Translations under genes and position numbers: made by a program
Assembly: GCF_000515335.1 (NCBI RefSeq)
Contig: NZ_KI911563.1
Span: 3,423,147 to 3,487,146 of the forward strand
Direction: 5' to 3'
Origin: Cohnella panacarvi Gsoil 349
GTDB lineage: Bacteria > Bacillota > Bacilli > Paenibacillales > Paenibacillaceae
Length of the DNA: 64,000 nucleotides
Notes under the pieces: generated by a model
Told to the model about the DNA's origin: nothing
What the model saw: the letters and a program-made list of their open reading frames with translations, nothing else
The model's database searches: none
Shown: positions 34,455-42,091 of the stretch, in pieces
Layout: each line of letters begins with the position of its first letter
Position numbering within the stretch: position 1 is the stretch's first letter

Positions 34455-35927
34455 GTGTGGTTTCGAGGACGCACCGTGTTATCTTTAATGGTGCTTACGG
34501 CCGTTGCTGCGGGCATGATCACCTATGCGGCCTTGCGGTATCCCGGGTTTATGCGATTGGAACAGCCTTCGAACGAGCCGGCGGCGGCGTTGCCGGAGTA
34601 TGGGATTAACGAACAGGAATTATTCAAATTCAACAAAGCGTACGAACTCATCCGTAACCGGTTCCTATTGCCGGCCGATCGCGAGCGCCTGCTGGACGGA
34701 GCCATTCAGGGCATGGTGGAAGCTCTGAACGATCCGTATTCGGAATATTTGCCGAAGAACGAAGCGGAGTCGGATTCCGACGAGCTTCAAGGCGCTTTTA
34801 CGGGAATCGGCGCTTACTTAAGCGTAACGGAAGGCAAGATCGTCGTCGAGTCGATCTTCAAAGGCTCGCCCGCCGAACGCGCGGGCCTGCTGCCGAAGGA
34901 TGTTCTTCTGTCGGTGAACGGAGAGAGCCTGCAAGGGTTATCTCTTAGCGAAGCCGTAGCCAAGATACGAGGGCCGAAGGGCACGAAAGCGAAGCTGAGC
35001 GTCAAGCGGGACGCATTAGCCGATCCAATCGATCTCGAGCTCGTAAGAGACCGGATCGATATGATAACGGTATACTCCGAATTTCCCGACGAAGGAATCG
35101 GTTACTTGGCTATTCGGAAATTTGGCGCGGACACGGCCTCCAAGGTTGCCGAAGAGATAGCCGGCTTGGAGAAAGGCGGGCTGCAAGCGCTCATCATCGA
35201 CCTGAGGGATAATCCGGGCGGGATGGTGCAGAGCGCGGAAATGGTCGCTTCGCAGTTCATTCCCGTCGGCAAGCCGATCGTGCAATACGGGTATAAGGAC
35301 GGAACTTCGCAGACGATCGTTGCCGAGGAAGGAACGAGTCAGCCTAAACCGTATCCGATTATCGTGCTGGTGAATCAAGAAACCGCCAGCGCGGCCGAGA
35401 TGCTCGCAGGCGCGTTGAAGGTTTCCGCGGACGCTTCGTTGATCGGGGAGAGAACGTACGGCAAAGGCCTCGTGCAAATCCCCTTCGACAAAGAATTGGA
35501 AGACGGAAGCTTGATCAAGCTGACGGTTTCGAAGTGGATGCTGCCGGACGGCACTTGGATCAACGAAACCGGCATCGTTCCGGACGCCGAGGTAAGGCAG
35601 CCGGATTACTTCGGAGCTACGCAGCTGTCGCGCGATACCGCGCTCCGGTTCGATCAAGCAGGCCAACCGGTCGCCAATTTGCAGGTCATTCTGGAAGGCG
35701 TCGGGTTTCCGGCAGACCGCCGCGACGGTTACTTCAGCCAAGCGACGAAGGATGCGCTCGAAGCGTTCCAAAGGCAAGAAGATCTGCAAGTTACCGGCGT
35801 CGTCGACGCGGCGACGGCTCAACGGCTCGAAGAAGTGCTGTACGATCGATTGCAACAAAAGGAGTACGACGCGCAGCGGACGGCGGCGCTGGCGAAAGCC
35901 CGGGACCTGATCGACGCGGAAAGCTAA
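34455..35927 (+). CDS. Carboxyl-terminal processing protease, S41 family (CtpB-like)
   Basis: The 490-residue protein has an N-terminal membrane segment (about 7-27), a PDZ domain (about 105-185), the S41 protease domain with catalytic Ser in ETASAAEML near 311 and Lys in TYGKGLVQ near 336, and a C-terminal peptidoglycan-binding-1 domain (about 400-460). In Bacillus subtilis CtpB lies after ftsEX and cuts SpoIVFA during sporulation; the context matches. GTG start behind AGGGAGTGG. Confidence 0.94.
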   Translation: MWFRGRTVLSLMVLTAVAAGMITYAALRYPGFMRLEQPSNEPAAALPEYGINEQELFKFNKAYELIRNRFLLPADRERLLDGAIQGMVEALNDPYSEYLPKNEAESDSDELQGAFTGIGAYLSVTEGKIVVESIFKGSPAERAGLLPKDVLLSVNGESLQGLSLSEAVAKIRGPKGTKAKLSVKRDALADPIDLELVRDRIDMITVYSEFPDEGIGYLAIRKFGADTASKVAEEIAGLEKGGLQALIIDLRDNPGGMVQSAEMVASQFIPVGKPIVQYGYKDGTSQTIVAEEGTSQPKPYPIIVLVNQETASAAEMLAGALKVSADASLIGERTYGKGLVQIPFDKELEDGSLIKLTVSKWMLPDGTWINETGIVPDAEVRQPDYFGATQLSRDTALRFDQAGQPVANLQVILEGVGFPADRRDGYFSQATKDALEAFQRQEDLQVTGVVDAATAQRLEEVLYDRLQQKEYDAQRTAALAKARDLIDAES

Positions 35928-36018
35928 AAGGAAATGATTGTCCGTTGTCGAATAATTAGGAGTTGGCCTAGGCTTAGGCTACGGCTATTCACAAAGCAAT
36001 GACAGAGGAGACAGGCGA

Positions 36019-37440
36019 ATGGAGCCTTATCTTGATCTATTGGGCGAAGCGGGACAAGCCGTCATCGGATTGTTCGCGCAACCGTATATATATATCGCAA
36101 TCCTTCTCGTCTATTGGCAAGCTAGGCAAGGCTCATTGCTGCAGCGCAAGCTGTTTCACGTTCGGATACACGGCGCGCTGTATTTAACAATGCTGCGGGT
36201 CATGGCCGGGGCGGTCGCGGGCCTTGTGCTTTCCCTGGCGGGGGTGGCTGCCGGAGCCAAGCTGACGGCGAGCACCTTGGCGTGCGTCTGGATCGCGATG
36301 GCCGTCTTGGCGATTTTCCGCCTTCGATATATTTGCTTGGCTTACGCGGCAGGCGCGCTTGGCGTGCTTCAAGCGATCCTGCAAGCGATCGACGCGGATT
36401 CGCTGAAGGATGGCGCATGGCAAGATGCGATCCAGTCGGTGTCCGGGATCAGCGTACCCAGCTTGATTTTCTTAGCCGGCGTTCTGCATATCGGGGAAGG
36501 ACTGCTCGTACGGCTGCAAAGCGGAAAGCACGCGATGCCTTTGTTCTTGGAGGGTAAGCGCGGCAAGCCGATGGGCGCTTTCGCGTTATCGGGCGCGTGG
36601 CCGATTCCGCTGCTGTGGCTTGTCCCGGCAAGCGGGAGCGGACTTGCATTGCCTTGGACGCCGCTGTTCGGCATGACAGGCGATGTCGCGGGCTGGAGCA
36701 TGCTCGCTTTTCCGGTATTGATCGGCTTCAGCGATCGAACTTGGACGCAATGGCCGGAGACGAAGGCGCGTACGTCCGGCAATCTGCTCATGGTGTACGG
36801 CCTTGTCATTGCGGGCTTGGCGGCAGGCGCGGAGTTCTGGTCGCCGCTTACGCTCGTTGCGGCGGTCGCCGCTTTCGCGTTGCATGAAGGGCTGTTGCTG
36901 ATGAGCAGGCGACTTGAGGACAGGCGCTCGCCGATCTTCGTCCACGATCGCTCGGGGGTAACGGTGCTGGCGGTGTTGCCGGGGACGCCGGCGCAAGAGA
37001 TGGGCTTCGTCTCGGGGGAAGTGATCAAGAAGGCGAACGGAGTGTCCGTCCGGACGAAGGAAGAACTGCATGTCGCGTTAGGCAAGCAATCTGCGTTCAG
37101 CAAGATGGAAGTCATTAACCGTGACGGGCATGTGCGCTTCGTTCAGCGCGCGAGATACGAAGGGGAGCATTATCAACTGGGGCTCATCCTTGCTCCTGAC
37201 GACGACGTGGACTTCGTGGCGGCTCCGCGGTCTTTATCGCTGTGGCAAGAGCTTCGGCATGCAGGGGCCAGAGGACGCTTCGGTCGCATCCAAGCGGCCG
37301 AGCAAGCGCGCAAGGACGCGGAACGGGCGGAGCTCGAATTGGCGGCGGCGCTCGCCGCAGAGGAAGCGTTAGCGGCGGAGAGAGAAGCGGCCAAGGCCGG
37401 ATTGCCGCCGCGCGCCGCGTCTTCCAAGAAAAAACATTGA
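36019..37440 (+). CDS. minJ: MinJ-like PDZ membrane protein
   Basis: This 473-residue protein has about eight hydrophobic segments over residues 15-300, a PDZ domain (about 310-385, with VLAVLPGTPAQEMGF) and a charged Ala/Glu-rich coiled C-terminus. The gene order ftsE-ftsX-ctpB-minJ is that of Bacillus subtilis, where MinJ bridges DivIVA and MinD to place the division site. The membrane part is not well conserved in the family, so the name rests on topology and context. GAGGAGA ribosome site. Confidence 0.75.
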   Translation: MEPYLDLLGEAGQAVIGLFAQPYIYIAILLVYWQARQGSLLQRKLFHVRIHGALYLTMLRVMAGAVAGLVLSLAGVAAGAKLTASTLACVWIAMAVLAIFRLRYICLAYAAGALGVLQAILQAIDADSLKDGAWQDAIQSVSGISVPSLIFLAGVLHIGEGLLVRLQSGKHAMPLFLEGKRGKPMGAFALSGAWPIPLLWLVPASGSGLALPWTPLFGMTGDVAGWSMLAFPVLIGFSDRTWTQWPETKARTSGNLLMVYGLVIAGLAAGAEFWSPLTLVAAVAAFALHEGLLLMSRRLEDRRSPIFVHDRSGVTVLAVLPGTPAQEMGFVSGEVIKKANGVSVRTKEELHVALGKQSAFSKMEVINRDGHVRFVQRARYEGEHYQLGLILAPDDDVDFVAAPRSLSLWQELRHAGARGRFGRIQAAEQARKDAERAELELAAALAAEEALAAEREAAKAGLPPRAASSKKKH

Positions 37441-37465
37441 CTTCCACGGCGACGGGGGCTATGGT
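37437..37465 (+). promoter_or_regulatory. Candidate promoter of the guanidine riboswitch transcript
   Basis: TTGACT (37437-37442) and TATGGT (37460-37465) are 17 bases apart; the -35 overlaps the minJ stop codon. Confidence 0.5.
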
Positions 37466-37486
37466 ATATAGACTTATTCACAACAG

Positions 37487-37650
37487 GCTCTCTAGGGTTC
37501 CACGCCAAGCGACAATACGGCGGTTCGGTCCGAGAGAGAGCGCATTTTCCGGCAGGGAAATGTACACGGAGGGACAAAAACCCGGGAGTATCGTGAAGAC
37601 GACCGAAGCGGCTGCGCCGCTGATGGACGTACGATACGAACGGGTTTTTC
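37487..37650 (+). promoter_or_regulatory. Guanidine-I (ykkC) riboswitch with terminator
   Basis: Conserved ykkC leader blocks appear in order: CTCTAGGGTTCC (from 37489), GGTCCGAGAGA (from 37527) and ACACGGAGGGACAAAAACCCGGGAG (37564-37588 region). The 3' arm CCCGGGAGTATCGT of the aptamer (from 37581) can instead pair with ACGATACGAACGGG (37631-37644), followed by TTTTTC: that is the terminator. Guanidine binding should keep the aptamer folded and let transcription pass into the exporter genes. Confidence 0.93.
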
Positions 37651-37693
37651 TAATGTCATCGGAAATCCGAAAAGGTAAAGGGGTTGCTGCGTT

Positions 37694-38029
37694 ATGAATC
37701 GTTACTGGATGGTGCTCGTCATGGGAGGGTTAACGGAAATCGGCTGGGTGTCCGGTCTGAAACATGCTTCGACGTTCGCGGAGTGGGCATTAACGGCTGC
37801 GGCGATCGTCGTAAGCTTCGCGGCGATCGGATACGCCATGAGCGCTTTGCCGGTCGGTACCGTATACGCCGTATTTACGGGGATCGGCGCGGCAGGGACC
37901 GTGTTCGCGGAGTCGGTCTTTTACGATATCGAGTTGAATCCGGGCAAGCTGGCGCTAGTGGTTATTCTGATTATAGGAATCGTGGGGTTGAAAATAACGA
38001 GCCCGAAAACGGACAAGGAGGCGGAATAA
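37694..38029 (+). CDS. ykkC: SMR guanidinium exporter subunit YkkC
   Basis: The 111-residue small multidrug resistance protein has four membrane helices, the proton/substrate Glu15 in GGLTEIGW, and SALPVGTVYAVFTGIG like Bacillus YkkC. It pairs with the following protein as an antiparallel heterodimer that exports guanidinium in exchange for protons. The riboswitch directly upstream confirms the substrate. It touches ykkD with no gap. Confidence 0.93.
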   Translation: MNRYWMVLVMGGLTEIGWVSGLKHASTFAEWALTAAAIVVSFAAIGYAMSALPVGTVYAVFTGIGAAGTVFAESVFYDIELNPGKLALVVILIIGIVGLKITSPKTDKEAE

Positions 38030-38347
38030 ATGGCATGGGTAGCGTTAATCGCGGCGGGTTTGTTCGAAGTCGTCGGCGTGCTGGGGATGAATCGGGTGAA
38101 AACGCGGCGCAGCGCCTTGAACGTGCTGTTGCTGTTCGGCGGATTCGCGTGCAGCTTCTTGCTGCTTACGGTGGCGATGAAATCGATCTCCATGGGGACG
38201 GCTTACGCGATCTGGACCGCGATCGGAACGGCGGGAGGGACGCTCGCAGGAATGCTGTTCTACGGAGAGTCCCGCCAGCCGCTTAGAATATTATGTTTGG
38301 CCGTTGTCGTTAGCGCGGTCGTCGGACTTAAACTGCTCGGGGATTAA
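38030..38347 (+). CDS. ykkD: SMR guanidinium exporter subunit YkkD
   Basis: This 105-residue partner of YkkC has four helices, Glu13 in AGLFEVVGV and MGTAYAIWTAIGTAGG as in Bacillus YkkD. Its start follows the ykkC stop directly, with the AAGGAGG ribosome site inside ykkC. Its last codons overlap the 3' end of the convergent sdpI-like gene by 4 bases. Confidence 0.93.
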   Translation: MAWVALIAAGLFEVVGVLGMNRVKTRRSALNVLLLFGGFACSFLLLTVAMKSISMGTAYAIWTAIGTAGGTLAGMLFYGESRQPLRILCLAVVVSAVVGLKLLGD

Positions 38348-39033
38348 CTTAGATTCTGTTTTCGGCGATACAGCAGGAAAGAGTAAGCGATCGGGCAAAC
38401 GACGCTTATCGCTACCGCTACGATCAGGTCGATGACGAGGCCCGTCGAGTCGAGGACGAACGCTCCGATCAGCATGAGGAGCCCCGCGACGACCCACAGT
38501 CTTGCCCCGACACGGTGCGTCCTGCGCCAGTTATCGTCGTCGGTAAGCGTCCACGGCGTACGAATGCCTACGAAAAAGTTGCTGCGAAGCTGGCCCATGC
38601 CGTTGCCGATGATGATCCACAACAGTCCGATTCCGCCGATAATCCAATTCACAATCGATACGTCGTAATCAAGGTTGTCGAAAATGATGAGAAGGAACAA
38701 TCCGTGCAGGAATGCGCTGATCGCATAACGCAAAAGATAGAAATAGCCGTTGAACTTGGCGTAGTTTTTCTTGCGCGGATCTACTTGCCGGATCAGCGTC
38801 ATGATCGAAGGCAATACCGCTCCGATTCCGGCGTACAAGAGCCAGAAGGACCCCTTAGTCATCGTGTTGTCGGCTTGGCCGGATACGTTATAATGCGAAA
38901 TGACCCGTTCCGGCAACTTGTCGTTGAACGCGAGGAAGAACGCGGCGAATACGCACAGGTTGATCGCCAGCAGAATCCAGTCTCGGCGGGTCCACTTTTG
39001 TTCCGTCGCTTGTTTGTTGTCTTGTTCAGTCAT
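38344..39033 (-). CDS. sdpI: SdpI-like immunity/signal protein (DUF1648)
   Basis: The 229-residue membrane protein has about six helices. The N-terminal DUF1648 part has PERVISHYNVSGQAD near 42-56, and the C-terminal SdpI part GIRTPWTLTDDDNWRRTHR near 155-173. In Bacillus subtilis SdpI both protects against the SdpC toxin and traps the repressor SdpR at the membrane. It is cotranscribed with the ArsR-type gene, overlapping it by 8 bases. No sdpC-like toxin gene is in the window. Confidence 0.88.
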   Translation of the reverse strand: MTEQDNKQATEQKWTRRDWILLAINLCVFAAFFLAFNDKLPERVISHYNVSGQADNTMTKGSFWLLYAGIGAVLPSIMTLIRQVDPRKKNYAKFNGYFYLLRYAISAFLHGLFLLIIFDNLDYDVSIVNWIIGGIGLLWIIIGNGMGQLRSNFFVGIRTPWTLTDDDNWRRTHRVGARLWVVAGLLMLIGAFVLDSTGLVIDLIVAVAISVVCPIAYSFLLYRRKQNLS

Positions 39034-39340
39034 CGGGTTTATCTCCTTTGGCGCCGATCATGCCGAGAAACCAGCCAAGCGCTTCCTGCATGACGGTCAG
39101 ATTTAACGAGTAGACGATGTTCTGGCCTTGCCGCTCGTCTTGAACGAGCTTCGCCTGCTTCAGAATGCTTAAGTGGTGGGAGATGCTCGGTTTGGATATG
39201 TTGAATTGGTCGGCGATTTCGCCGGCGGACAGGTCGCGTTCCTTCAGCAATTGTAGGATTGTGCGCCTAGTAGGGTCGGACAACGCTTTAAAAGCATCAT
39301 TCAAATGACAGTCTCCTTTCTTGGAGTCTTGTCGGCTCAC
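39026..39340 (-). CDS. sdpR: SdpR-like ArsR family repressor
   Basis: The 104-residue winged-helix repressor has the DNA-reading helix in ISKPSISHHLSILKQAKLV near 49-67 and no Cys pairs of metal-sensing ArsR members. SdpR proteins repress their own operon and are held off by SdpI binding. A palindrome just downstream of its promoter -10 is the likely operator. The start follows AAAGGAGACTG. Confidence 0.9.
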   Translation of the reverse strand: MSRQDSKKGDCHLNDAFKALSDPTRRTILQLLKERDLSAGEIADQFNISKPSISHHLSILKQAKLVQDERQGQNIVYSLNLTVMQEALGWFLGMIGAKGDKPDD

Positions 39341-39353
39341 TGATTTCGATTGT

Positions 39354-39411
39354 TAGATAATTAACTAAATATCTACAATTGAATCATATAGCGTTGGGAA
39401 TGGATTGTCAA
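39354..39411 (-). promoter_or_regulatory. sdpR promoter and autoregulatory operator
   Basis: On the minus strand TTGACA (39411-39406) and TATGAT (39388-39383) are 17 bases apart. Just downstream lies the palindrome with arms TAGATA and TATCTA (39354-39375), extended by ATTGT and ACAAT. Position and symmetry fit an SdpR binding site. Confidence 0.75.
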
Positions 39412-39433
39412 TGTGAGTGAGGCGTAAGATTGC

Positions 39434-39610
39434 GAGATTGTCGCTCTCCGCGACAATGTTGCACCAAAAAGGCGCGATCGGCCCGAGATTGTCGCTCTCC
39501 GCGACAATGTTGCGCCAAAAAGGCGCGATCGGCCCGAGATTGTCGCTCTCCGCGACAATGTTGCGCCAAAAAGGCGCGATCGGCCCGAGATTGTCGCCCT
39601 CCGCGACAAT
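39434..39610. repeat. 51-base tandem repeat, three full units and a 24-base part
   Basis: Units start at 39434, 39485, 39536 and 39587 (partial). They differ only by one base in the first and one in the last unit. Each contains two hairpins: ATTGTCGC tctcc GCGACAAT and GCGCC aaaaa GGCGC. Because 51 is a multiple of three, several frames stay open across it on both strands, but none has a ribosome site. It lies upstream of the sdpR promoter and downstream of the YdjG-like gene. Confidence 0.95.
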
Positions 39611-39674
39611 AACCGCACACCTCATAACAGCAACGGCGCGGAAAGGGTCGATCCCCCTCCGCGCCGTACAAGGA

Positions 39675-40781
39675 TTACGTTGGCGATTGCTGGCTTAAGA
39701 AGAATAGAATAATTGCACCGGCGACTGCCGCGCATAGGAGCGTGAACAGCGTTATTTTCCACGGGCTTCTTGGCACGTAACCGGAAACGGTGCCCGTCTG
39801 GCCGTTGACCATGTAGTAATAAGGTTTGCCGCGATATCGGTAGCTCGCGTTCCATACGGGCAGCAGCATATGCTTATACGTGATGTCGCTGTAGGTCGTC
39901 CGGATGCTAAGACCGCGCAATTCGTCGCCGCCGATGCGCCGCTTGATTTCGTCCTTCAGCCGCTCTTCGGCTTTATCTTGGGCGCGTTCCCATCCTTGCT
40001 TGCGGTCGATCGAGTACTTCTCCGATATATATCCGCTTAAGTATTCCGGCTTATACGGAAGCAGCTCCTTGAGATCGAAGTCGCCGAGCTTCTCCAGCAG
40101 AGACTGGTTATAGTGGCCGGAAGCGGGGATGAGAATGTCGTCGAAAGCGCGCTCGTGATCGCCTCTAACAGGAGTCCATACCGTATAGCGCTCCCGAACC
40201 ATGTGCGTTTCCGTCTTGCCGTTAACGACTCTGGTGCGCGGTACCATCCGGTAATGATAGTCGCCGCGTTCGGCGGCGTAGACCGAGTAGGTGTCGGTAT
40301 CGTAAGTCCAGTAAGGAATATAAATGCTGGAGAGCTGAGAGCTGACGTTCATCCGCTTGAAGGCGTTCGGCAGAAACCAGCGCTTCTTCTTCCATGCCGC
40401 GAACGAAGACCGAGCTTCTTCGGCGGAGATGTGGAAAGGAACGAGCGTCTCCGGCCGGATCGTATCGGTGTCCTCCTGCGCCAGCACCTTGGGCGATCCG
40501 CAGAAGACGCACGTTCCGGTCGTCTGCCCTGACGGGATTAAAGTTTCCCCGCCGCAGCTCTCGCAATGGATCGCGGTCTGCTTCGTTCCCCAATCGCGAA
40601 GCCCGGATGTATCTTCCGCGTCCTCGAACGGGTGCTCCCGCGGCTGCTCGAGCGCGTTCTCGATCGTCTGCTCGGAGCCGCAGTATTGGCATTTCAAGCC
40701 TTGAGTCTCGGAGTCGAATATCATCGGTCCGCCGCATCCGGAGCAAGGAAAGCGGACGGCCGCGGCCGCTTGGTTCGTCAT
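39675..40781 (-). CDS. YdjG-like zinc-ribbon membrane protein
   Basis: The 368-residue protein has two N-terminal zinc ribbons (CSGCGG...CQYCG at 13-36 and CESCGG...CVFCG at about 73-98), a soluble middle part and one C-terminal membrane segment (about 345-362). It follows the SPFH gene by 12 bases. In Bacillus subtilis ydjG-ydjH-ydjI form a membrane-stress complex, YdjG and YdjH anchoring the SPFH protein YdjI. The ydjH gene is absent here. Function is inferred from this pairing. Confidence 0.75.
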   Translation of the reverse strand: MTNQAAAAVRFPCSGCGGPMIFDSETQGLKCQYCGSEQTIENALEQPREHPFEDAEDTSGLRDWGTKQTAIHCESCGGETLIPSGQTTGTCVFCGSPKVLAQEDTDTIRPETLVPFHISAEEARSSFAAWKKKRWFLPNAFKRMNVSSQLSSIYIPYWTYDTDTYSVYAAERGDYHYRMVPRTRVVNGKTETHMVRERYTVWTPVRGDHERAFDDILIPASGHYNQSLLEKLGDFDLKELLPYKPEYLSGYISEKYSIDRKQGWERAQDKAEERLKDEIKRRIGGDELRGLSIRTTYSDITYKHMLLPVWNASYRYRGKPYYYMVNGQTGTVSGYVPRSPWKITLFTLLCAAVAGAIILFFLSQQSPT

Positions 40782-40793
40782 GCCGCCACCGCC

Positions 40794-41894
40794 TTACGCT
40801 TTCGCGCCGCAATCGGAGCAGAACTTGGCCGATGACGACAATTCGTGCCCGCATTGGGCGCAGAATCGTTTCTGAGACCGCGGGGTCCCGCATTCCGCGC
40901 AAAATTTCTCCGCCGGACCGAGGACGTGGCTGCACCCTGCGTTCGAGCAAGCGACGCCTGCCGCCGCAGGTTGCGTCTGCTGTTGCTGTTGCGCTTGCTG
41001 CTGCGGCGCGCCGGCGCCGGCAGCCGGTTGCTGTTGCTGCGGCTGGAACATCTGGCCCATCATCTGACCGATCGCCATCCCGGCTCCCATGCCCGCGCCG
41101 AGTCCCGCGCCGCCGCTGCCCTCGTTGTTCGCCGCGTCGCGGATCGCTTCCGCCGTTTGGAACTTCATATAAGTATCCATATTGCCGAGCGCGTTCATCG
41201 ACGACCGGCGATCGATCATCTTCTCGACTTCCTCCGGAAGCGAGATGTTCTCGATCGTCAGGCTCGTGAGCTTCAGGCCCATCGCTTCGAACTTAGGCTG
41301 CAGGCGCGCCGCCGCTTGTTCGCTGAGCTCGTCATAGGAGCTGGCCAGATCGGCGACAGGTATCTTCGATTCGCCGAGCAGGTCGCTCAAGCCGGAGACG
41401 ATGATCGTTTTCAGGAAGCCGGTAATGCCGTCGGTCGTGAATTCTTTCTTCGTGCCGAAAATTTCGCGAAGGAATACGGCAGGGTCTCCGACTTTGATCG
41501 CGTAATTGCCGAAGCCGCGAATACGGACCATGCCGAAGTCGGCGTCCCGCATAATGACCGGGTTCGTCGTACCCCATTTCAGGTCGGTGAAATTCGCCGT
41601 GTTCACATAGAAAACGTCCGCCTTGAACGGGGAATTGAAGCTGTATTTCCAAGATCTTAGCGCGGTCAGCACCGGCATGTTCTGCGTGCTTAGCGTGTAC
41701 GTGCCCGGACCGAATACGTCGGCGAGCTGTCCTTCGTTGACGAAAATCGCGGCTTGCGACTCCCGTACGACCAGCTTGGCGCCCATCTTGATCGCGTTGT
41801 CGTACGCCTCGAAGCGGTGCACGAGCACGCCTTTGTCGTCCAGCCATTCGATGACCTCGATAAACTGGCCTTTAATGAAATCCATGAATCCCAT
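40794..41894 (-). CDS. YdjI-like SPFH domain protein with C-terminal zinc ribbons
   Basis: This 366-residue protein has an SPFH/virion-core-type domain (about 20-260), a Gly/Gln-rich linker (about 265-310, glutamine repeats) and two or three Cys-rich ribbons at the end (CSNAGC, CAECG, CAQCG, CSDCG). It should form oligomers at the membrane with the YdjG-like protein. The start at 41894 has AAAGGAG nine bases upstream; an in-frame ATG at 41927 does not. Confidence 0.85.
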   Translation of the reverse strand: MGFMDFIKGQFIEVIEWLDDKGVLVHRFEAYDNAIKMGAKLVVRESQAAIFVNEGQLADVFGPGTYTLSTQNMPVLTALRSWKYSFNSPFKADVFYVNTANFTDLKWGTTNPVIMRDADFGMVRIRGFGNYAIKVGDPAVFLREIFGTKKEFTTDGITGFLKTIIVSGLSDLLGESKIPVADLASSYDELSEQAAARLQPKFEAMGLKLTSLTIENISLPEEVEKMIDRRSSMNALGNMDTYMKFQTAEAIRDAANNEGSGGAGLGAGMGAGMAIGQMMGQMFQPQQQQPAAGAGAPQQQAQQQQQTQPAAAGVACSNAGCSHVLGPAEKFCAECGTPRSQKRFCAQCGHELSSSAKFCSDCGAKA

Positions 41895-41983
41895 TGCGCG
41901 ACTCTCCTTTACGGTGGTCTGCTTCATCTATTTAACAGTCTAAGCGATTCTGCGCATAATACAAGGATTTTCGATCCGGCTTT

Positions 41984-42032
41984 TTGACGCGGAAACTGGA
42001 AAAAGCTATAATGAAACGGGAACACACATTCG
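41984..42032 (+). promoter_or_regulatory. uvrB promoter with LexA-like box
   Basis: TTGACG (41984-41989) and TATAAT (42007-42012) are 17 bases apart. GGAACACACATTCG at 42019-42032, at the transcript start, fits the Bacillus LexA/DinR operator core GAACrnryGTTC with one change. Confidence 0.7.
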
Positions 42033-42091
42033 CAAAGAAAACGAATTTTTACGATACGATAGATGGAAAGATCCGAAGGAGGAATAAGCGG

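Noticed and set aside
39365-39698. Several open frames of 60-93 codons with 17-residue repeats on both strands
   Set aside because: They are produced by the 51-base tandem repeat, which stays open in several frames; none has a ribosome site or recognisable protein character.
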